Shown: positions 58,636 to 64,000 of the stretch, in pieces | Numbering within the stretch: position 1 is the stretch's first letter | Layout of the letters: each line of letters opens with the position of its first letter | Source: Apostichopus japonicus | Taxonomy: Eukaryota > Echinodermata > Holothuroidea > Aspidochirotida > Stichopodidae | NCBI RefSeq assembly: GCF_037975245.1 | Contig: NC_092582.1 | Location: 8,930,501 to 8,994,500 of the forward strand | DNA length: 64,000 nt | Reading direction: 5' to 3' | Notes under the pieces: model-generated | What the model saw: the letters and a program-made list of their open reading frames with translations, nothing else | The model's database searches: none | Told to the model about the DNA's origin: nothing | Translations under genes and position numbers: made by a program

Positions 58636-61390
58636 ATATATACTGTTACGCTCTTTAAATGCATATACACCAGGAGGGTTAGGGAGAACCGAAAATCCGC
58701 GAAAAAAGAGTTAAACTTTCTCAATGGTAACTCAGCCATAAAGCATCGGGTAAGGGAAAAGACTATACACGAAGAACACGCTTCAAATTTCCATATGTTT
58801 TTCTCATCGTTTTTATTCAATTAATTATATGCAAATGGTAAGTAGTTCAATCCATAAACATCAATTAATAACGTGCATGAAATGTAAAAAAAACAGCAAC
58901 AAAAAAAAACAATCGAAAAAAATATACGTATGCTTTTTTTTCATATCTAATGCAAAAGGAATCAATTATTTGTAAAGAAATATGACTTTTACTTATATAT
59001 TGTTTCGCACGCAAGATTTTCGACTTTTGATAGAAATTACTACACGAACTCATCGATCGCTTAAAACTTTTTTTTGCTTCGAATTGAACTTGAAGTAATA
59101 ATTGCATAACGGCCGTCCTTGTGACATTTTACTTCAACAATGTCATTAGAGAGAGGGTTTCATAAAATAAATACACATTTACTATACACCATTCATAACA
59201 CCAAAACGTTTCGTCACCTGGGGTACTATGGCTTTCTTCTCCAAAAGTTGGTTATAAAAAGTAGGCCTAAGTGCATGTAAACACCTGTCTAGGTTTTGAA
59301 GCCCAACCCCTATAGCAATCTTTAGTTGATCTGAAGATGAAAATTGTTGGAAGCCATGAATAGCTTCACATGAAAGATCTAGACGGGCCGTAATGGACTA
59401 GCTATGGGATAGAAGTAACCAGCAGATTCACTATGCGAATGTGAAAATTATTTATCAGACTTGGAAATAATAGATCAAAAGCATATTCAAATTAAACTTG
59501 CATATATGCGGTACGTCTTAGTTGTATACTACATGTATGGTAATAGTCATAGTATTGTTACAATTACGAATAATTAGATAAGAAATATAATTAAATCAAT
59601 TAACCAATCAACAAATATAAATGAATGAATAAATAAACAAGAATATAAGAATGTACACTGGCATGACTTACTCAATTGCCTCACCGCTATAAAAGAGTGG
59701 CATTAATGACAGCGAACATAATGAGCACTTAAAACGATGAGATTAATTAAGTGAAATCAGAGTGTGCACGTTATCACGAAAAACAATGCATGGATGGCAT
59801 CTTTCACATTTGAATGTACGTGTTTGTGTATGAAGAAAATTATATGCGTATATATGTATATGTGTGTAAGAAAACGTGCACAAAAAGTCTGAAAAAGTTA
59901 TCATTACAGTTAGAGTCAAGGTTTGAGAAGTGAAATAATTATTTGTATTGTAGTTTTACCATCCCCTCCCCCCCCCCCCCTCTTTGTTTTGTGTGTTTAT
60001 GGTTTTGTTTTGTATTAAGTGACCAATGAGACTTCTCCAGCGTGGAAGCTATAGGAAATTGTAAAATTAATGGCATCAGTGAACTGCTTCATTAGTGCTA
60101 TACTAATTTGTTAGACTGATGGGAGATCAGACCATAAATGTCACAAAGAAGTCTTAAATTTGCTTGCAAAGCCATAGGCATCTCATTATTTGTGAATTAA
60201 TCATACATGAATGCAAATTTGAGCATTCAAAACAGATAAAGGTTATAATGAAATTCTCAATCATACGGCCTGAGCGGCCAAACAAGAAAAAAAAAACATA
60301 ATAATAATTAGGTCTACAGATATTAGCCTATACGAAACAGATGGTTAATTAACGAAACAAGATGTCGTTCAAGAAAAAAATGTACAATTAAGGAAAGTTT
60401 GTGGCGGGCGATAATCTACACTGCATGCTTAAAACATAAATTCATGAGAAATTAATTATAAACACATTGACAATGAAAACTCACCAATTCCGTTCACGAC
60501 ACACAGCGAAAAATATTGATTTGACAGTTCCCTGAGAACTATATTGAAACAATCACAAACACGTGATTAAGTTAATTAAACATTAAACAATTTAATCACA
60601 AGACCAATTTATATAACCTCCACTTGGCGAGTATATATGGGTTATCTACACAGTATGAATTTGAACACGGGTAGAGAGAGAAAACACTTCGGTTGCCGTA
60701 GTGATATCCTTTGCACTATACATGCTTTCGGCATCCCATATTAGAGTGCAGGTTTCAACAGCATCGTTCCTCTCCTTTAGTATATAGAGACTATCGATTT
60801 TCTTGAAACAGATTTGGAGAGATTGAAAAGTCATCTTTCAGAAAACATTACAATGCTTTTAATTGGTTGAGATTGCCACCGGACAAGAAATTGGTAAATC
60901 AGGATTTCTTTTAGGTTTGCTTGAAGACAATCACTCCAATTCACATCAATGTAGCGGATTTATAACGATGCAGTATGTTATTCCACGGGTTTTACATGAT
61001 GGACAGCAGCGAGTCATAGATCAACCACCGATAACTGTAACAAAGTTGTATTATTTAACTCTGCGAATCTGTGCCACAAGGAATAATTGGTGGGTAGGGC
61101 GGTACCAGTAGTTTCAAGGCCCTGGACTCGATGTGCCGCCGGTTGAATTACTCAGCCGGTATAGAAATTCACGCCCCAGTCCGCTCCTGATTCAGCAGCA
61201 CCGGTCCATCCAAGGTATTACTGTATACCTGCTATTATTTCACGTGCGTAAAAAAAAACACAGAATAGAATGATTCAGCGATATAGCTAATTTCGAGATT
61301 TTGAACGCAACTGCATGCCATCTTGCCCTCACCACAAGTTGATATTAAACACCGTCACTTCTCTCCACTTCTTAATTCAGTTCACTTCAA

Positions 61391-61396
61391 TTTAAT
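61391..61396 (-). terminator. candidate poly(A) signal of insulin-like gene
   Basis: ATTAAA on the minus strand about 51 bases past the stop. A short 3'UTR is possible but longer ones cannot be excluded. Confidence 0.3.
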
Positions 61397-61446
61397 TCAC
61401 CGGGAACTGTGTAGTCTGATTCCTGTGCATCATGAACTTGATGGTG

Positions 61447-61661
61447 TTAGATCATGTTATCAGCTTTTTTATAAGCAGTGGTCTTAGAGCAATAGCTTTC
61501 AAGGTTTTCCCATGTGCATCTTCGAAAACAACATTCTTCGACTATCCCACGAGTTCTCCTGCGAGGAAAGGGACTCCATGCTTTCAAACATTCGAGAATC
61601 GATGTTCTTTCTGCACCCACCACCAAGGCGGTCATTTCTTCGTCGAGGCTTTCATCTTGAA
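61447..61661 (-). CDS. insulin/IGF-like precursor, last coding exon (part of C-peptide, A chain, extension)
   Basis: The acceptor CCTAAAACAG is followed by two bases and 70 codons, then TAA. The A chain GIVEECCFRRCTWENLESYC has the exact insulin-family Cys pattern (CC-x3-C-x8-C) and begins like IGF (GIVEECCFR). It is preceded by a basic processing site FPRRRTR and followed by a 13-residue extension (SKTTAYKKADNMI) resembling a short IGF D domain. The exon starts in phase 1 inside the C-peptide, the same place and phase as the classic intron of vertebrate insulin genes. An extra Cys lies in the C-peptide (ILECLKAW). The product would be a secreted ligand for an insulin/IGF-type receptor. The signal peptide and B chain should be encoded upstream on the minus strand; I searched to 64000 for the C-G...C spacing without success. 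Confidence 0.9.
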
Positions 61662-63818
61662 CTGTTTTAGGAAGAAGATCAAATAAGCACGATAGAAAAG
61701 TTCGATATATAGACTAAATAAATAAATATGTAAATAAAAAACACCAAATAAATTTAAACCGCAGAAGAGAGACAATTAATTAATGGATGCAAGTTTCAGT
61801 TGTGACTCGATGGATTTAGTCAGGTGTAATGTTATTAATTATTATTTCCTGGTCAGATACGCTATCCAATCGCGTCACCTCCGCAGTAAACCAGTTACCG
61901 ACGCCACCTTACCCTTTTTAGTCAGCAATTATAAGTTAAAACCGAACACCACTAATATGACGAGCACGTCAGAGTAAGGCTTTTCGTTCACCGTGTATAA
62001 GTTTGCCATTTTGTAAAAGTTAGGTTTTGAAACCAGGCTCTCTAATTCTATACCCAGCCATTTGATTCCGACTCTCACAAAACGTTTCTTTTATCTCAGA
62101 GTGAGTCTGGTGATGAACATAATAATTTGACTTAAATCTATCGGTCACAATTGCCACATTGCACACATAAGTAAAGCTTAAAATATTGAACGACAGAAAA
62201 TGCATCGCACTGTTTGGCAGCATGATGCATTCTGTGCAAATTGTTCGAATTTGTTCTCTATTTATGCAATCAATATTATGATGTAAATAACATACCAAAG
62301 AAGCCAAATACCCCAAATAATATTATGATGGAAGGGTTACGGTTCAAGAATAAAATACATGGAATAGAAACTTTGTCTGGGATTGTAATGAAAACAAAAC
62401 ATCTAAATGATAAATATTATTCATAGTTCAATTAAATCAAAACAAACTCCTTCAGTGTTTTTGTTGCCACTTTCAACCCGCCACGTAGACTGCTGTAACA
62501 ACACAGCGTGTTTGAACTATATCAATCCGCCCAAGTATTTTTCAGGAAAAAGTACCGAAAACATCAAGATATAACCTTTCCCGATATGTTTTAAACAGGA
62601 TCTTGAGCGTGTTTGTGTATTGTTTGGATGTTAAAGAGTGTAAATGAGAGTACATGTGGTGTAAATATTCGGGAAATGGAGACAATTTTCGATCACTTAT
62701 GGCCTTCAGCAGCTTACGAAAATTGTTTCAAGATGAGTCAAGAGGCTTTTTTAGAAGTGACGTAAAAGCTTTGAGCTCTCATAGCTAAAAGTTTACATGG
62801 TCGTGATACGATATTAAACTGCCATAAGTGCCAACTTGACAGCTATCCAGGGGGGGGTGTATGGCTTAGCTAATGAGAACTAAGTACTATACAGACTTAG
62901 ATACCAACCTACTTTGAGGGTATAGTGCGTAAGTCAATGGGGTACTTTATTAATCAATTATGCTACCTGACGGCAAAGGCATTACAATCCCTTTTGGCGT
63001 TCCAAAAACCGTCCGCAAACCCCGGCATTTTGCCACAGTAAATGACGTCACTAAATATTGCAGCCAATCAGAAACAACCTTTGGTCTGTCATTACGTATC
63101 TACCTGTCACCGTAGTTGCCACGGCACTCAGCGACGCTTTTGTACGTGACCTCCGCATACCTCAAACTGAGGTAGTATACATGATGTGCATGTACATATA
63201 ATTAGTGTTACACACATTCAATATCCGATATGTATACTACTCTACGCATGTAATGATGTATGGTGCGTTCAGGTACGGTATCATTGCAATGAGTGACAAA
63301 GGTCTCAACTCCGTATAGTATACCAGATAGATATTACATTTATACCTGACTTAGTTTGAACTGTTGCTTGAGAGTTTCATTTTTAACAAGTTAAATTAGA
63401 GTCGATAATCTTCGCCTTACAAGTCGGTCGTTTTGGTTTCACAAACGTATGTGAGCATCGTGACTACTTGATATCTATTTTCATTTGTTGAGACCATGAA
63501 ATAAGCCACTGTTATAGACAAGGGTAAGCAAATTGATTGAATTGTGTAACATAAATAGCCTTTTAGTATTACTGTTAGGCTAGTTAACAATTGTACGTTA
63601 GCCTAACCCAGCTGTTGTAGGCCTATGTCTAATCCATAGAGCAGAATATAAGTTCATATATCCTGCTCTGTGGTCAAATCTAACGCTGTATTTGTGTCTA
63701 GCTAGTTACAGTAACCTAGGCTAAGAGAAGGCCTATGCACGAGTCTTAGTCACAAGAGTATGATAAGTAGAGTAAGAATAAGAGGATGGATAGCCTGTGG
63801 GTTTTGTGGAGGCCGACC
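61662..63818. other. non-coding; presumed intron of the insulin-like gene
   Basis: If the B-chain exon lies beyond the window this is intron sequence. One Cys-Gly...Cys spacing on the minus strand at 63017-62979 is interrupted by a stop and was discarded. No other coding exon is visible. Confidence 0.4.
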
Positions 63819-64000
63819 GGGACAAACTAAAACGAATGACAGCGAATGACAATTGACTTAGTACAGGGTTAATTATCATTCCCGAAGGACAACGAATGAC
63901 AACGAAGGACAGTGTTGAGTGGAGATAGAATGATTAACGGAGTGGAGTAAATGCGGTTATTGGTTTTGTGGAAAATCGCATGTTACGTGGTTGCAGGGTT
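63819..64000. mobile_element. second copy of the 611-bp TIR transposon family, truncated by the window end
   Basis: It starts GGGACAAACTAAAACGAATG and follows the 56766 copy to the window end with small deletions, for example loss of CGATTGAC and of a stretch before GGAAAATCGCAT. Shared internal phrases include TACAGGGTTAATTATCATT and AGAATGATTAACGGAGTGGA. The base-exact common start with unrelated left flanks confirms the element boundary. Confidence 0.9.

Larger units (their letters stand above)
57386..61446. other. mostly non-coding stretch with mobile-element remains
   Basis: It contains an unassigned open frame (57752-58207), a hAT-like element (58221-58635), poly-C near 59965 and AT-rich sequence. 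The region after 60.6 kb may include 3'UTR of the insulin-like gene. No other exon was recognised. Confidence 0.45.

Noticed and set aside
62979-63017. C-G...C spacing on the minus strand as a possible insulin B chain
   Set aside because: The frame contains a stop between the two Cys codons and lacks the Leu pattern of a B chain.
56766-64000. Direct repeats at 56766 and 63819 as LTRs of one 7-kb retroelement
   Set aside because: The first copy is a complete 611-bp element with its own inverted ends and 9-bp duplication, and no gag/pol frames lie between the copies.

Overview
The window is a stretch of animal nuclear genome. It is AT-rich and intron-rich, with GT-AG introns, long gene-free spacers, dispersed repeats and many pure C or G tracts. 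No bacterial-type operons, rRNA, tRNA or CRISPR are visible. The recognisable genes have clear human counterparts (SRPRA, PPP1R11, a STMND1-like stathmin protein, an insulin/IGF-type peptide). The window most resembles a marine invertebrate deuterostome, perhaps an echinoderm such as a sea cucumber. That placement is an inference from overall character and is not proven by any one feature.

Layout. 1-4.4 kb: three short phase-compatible exons on + that may be the 3' end of an unrecognised gene with a CaaX-like C-terminus (weak). 9.34-17.0 kb, +: a three-exon gene for a secreted, dibasic-rich, very acidic 400-residue protein that I cannot assign to a family. 17-21.8 kb: spacer with two tandem arrays. 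21.8-31.5 kb, -: a five-exon gene for an N-myristoylation-type stathmin-domain protein with three repeats exactly 51 residues apart. 32.9-33.4 kb: a fold-back element just upstream of SRPRA. 33.7-46.8 kb, +: the complete SRPRA gene (14 coding exons, 641 aa, plus a 3'UTR intron), with a 1.09-kb solo LTR in intron 3. 46.8-52.5 kb: spacer. 52.6-55.5 kb, -: the complete three-exon PPP1R11 gene. 56.8-58.6 kb: a 611-bp terminal-inverted-repeat element with perfect 9-bp target duplications, and a hAT-like element. 61.4-61.7 kb, -: the last coding exon of an insulin/IGF-like precursor, whose B-chain exon I could not find. 63.8-64.0 kb: a second, truncated copy of the 611-bp element family.

The genes are unrelated in pathway. 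SRPRA is the ER-membrane GTPase receptor for the signal recognition particle, which secreted proteins such as the insulin-like peptide and the acidic precursor would use. PPP1R11 is a regulator of protein phosphatase 1, and the stathmin-like protein is a predicted membrane-anchored tubulin binder. The most novel items are the acidic repeat precursor, the three-repeat stathmin protein, the insulin/IGF-like exon, and the two structured mobile elements (9-bp-TSD TIR family and 22-bp-period fold-back).
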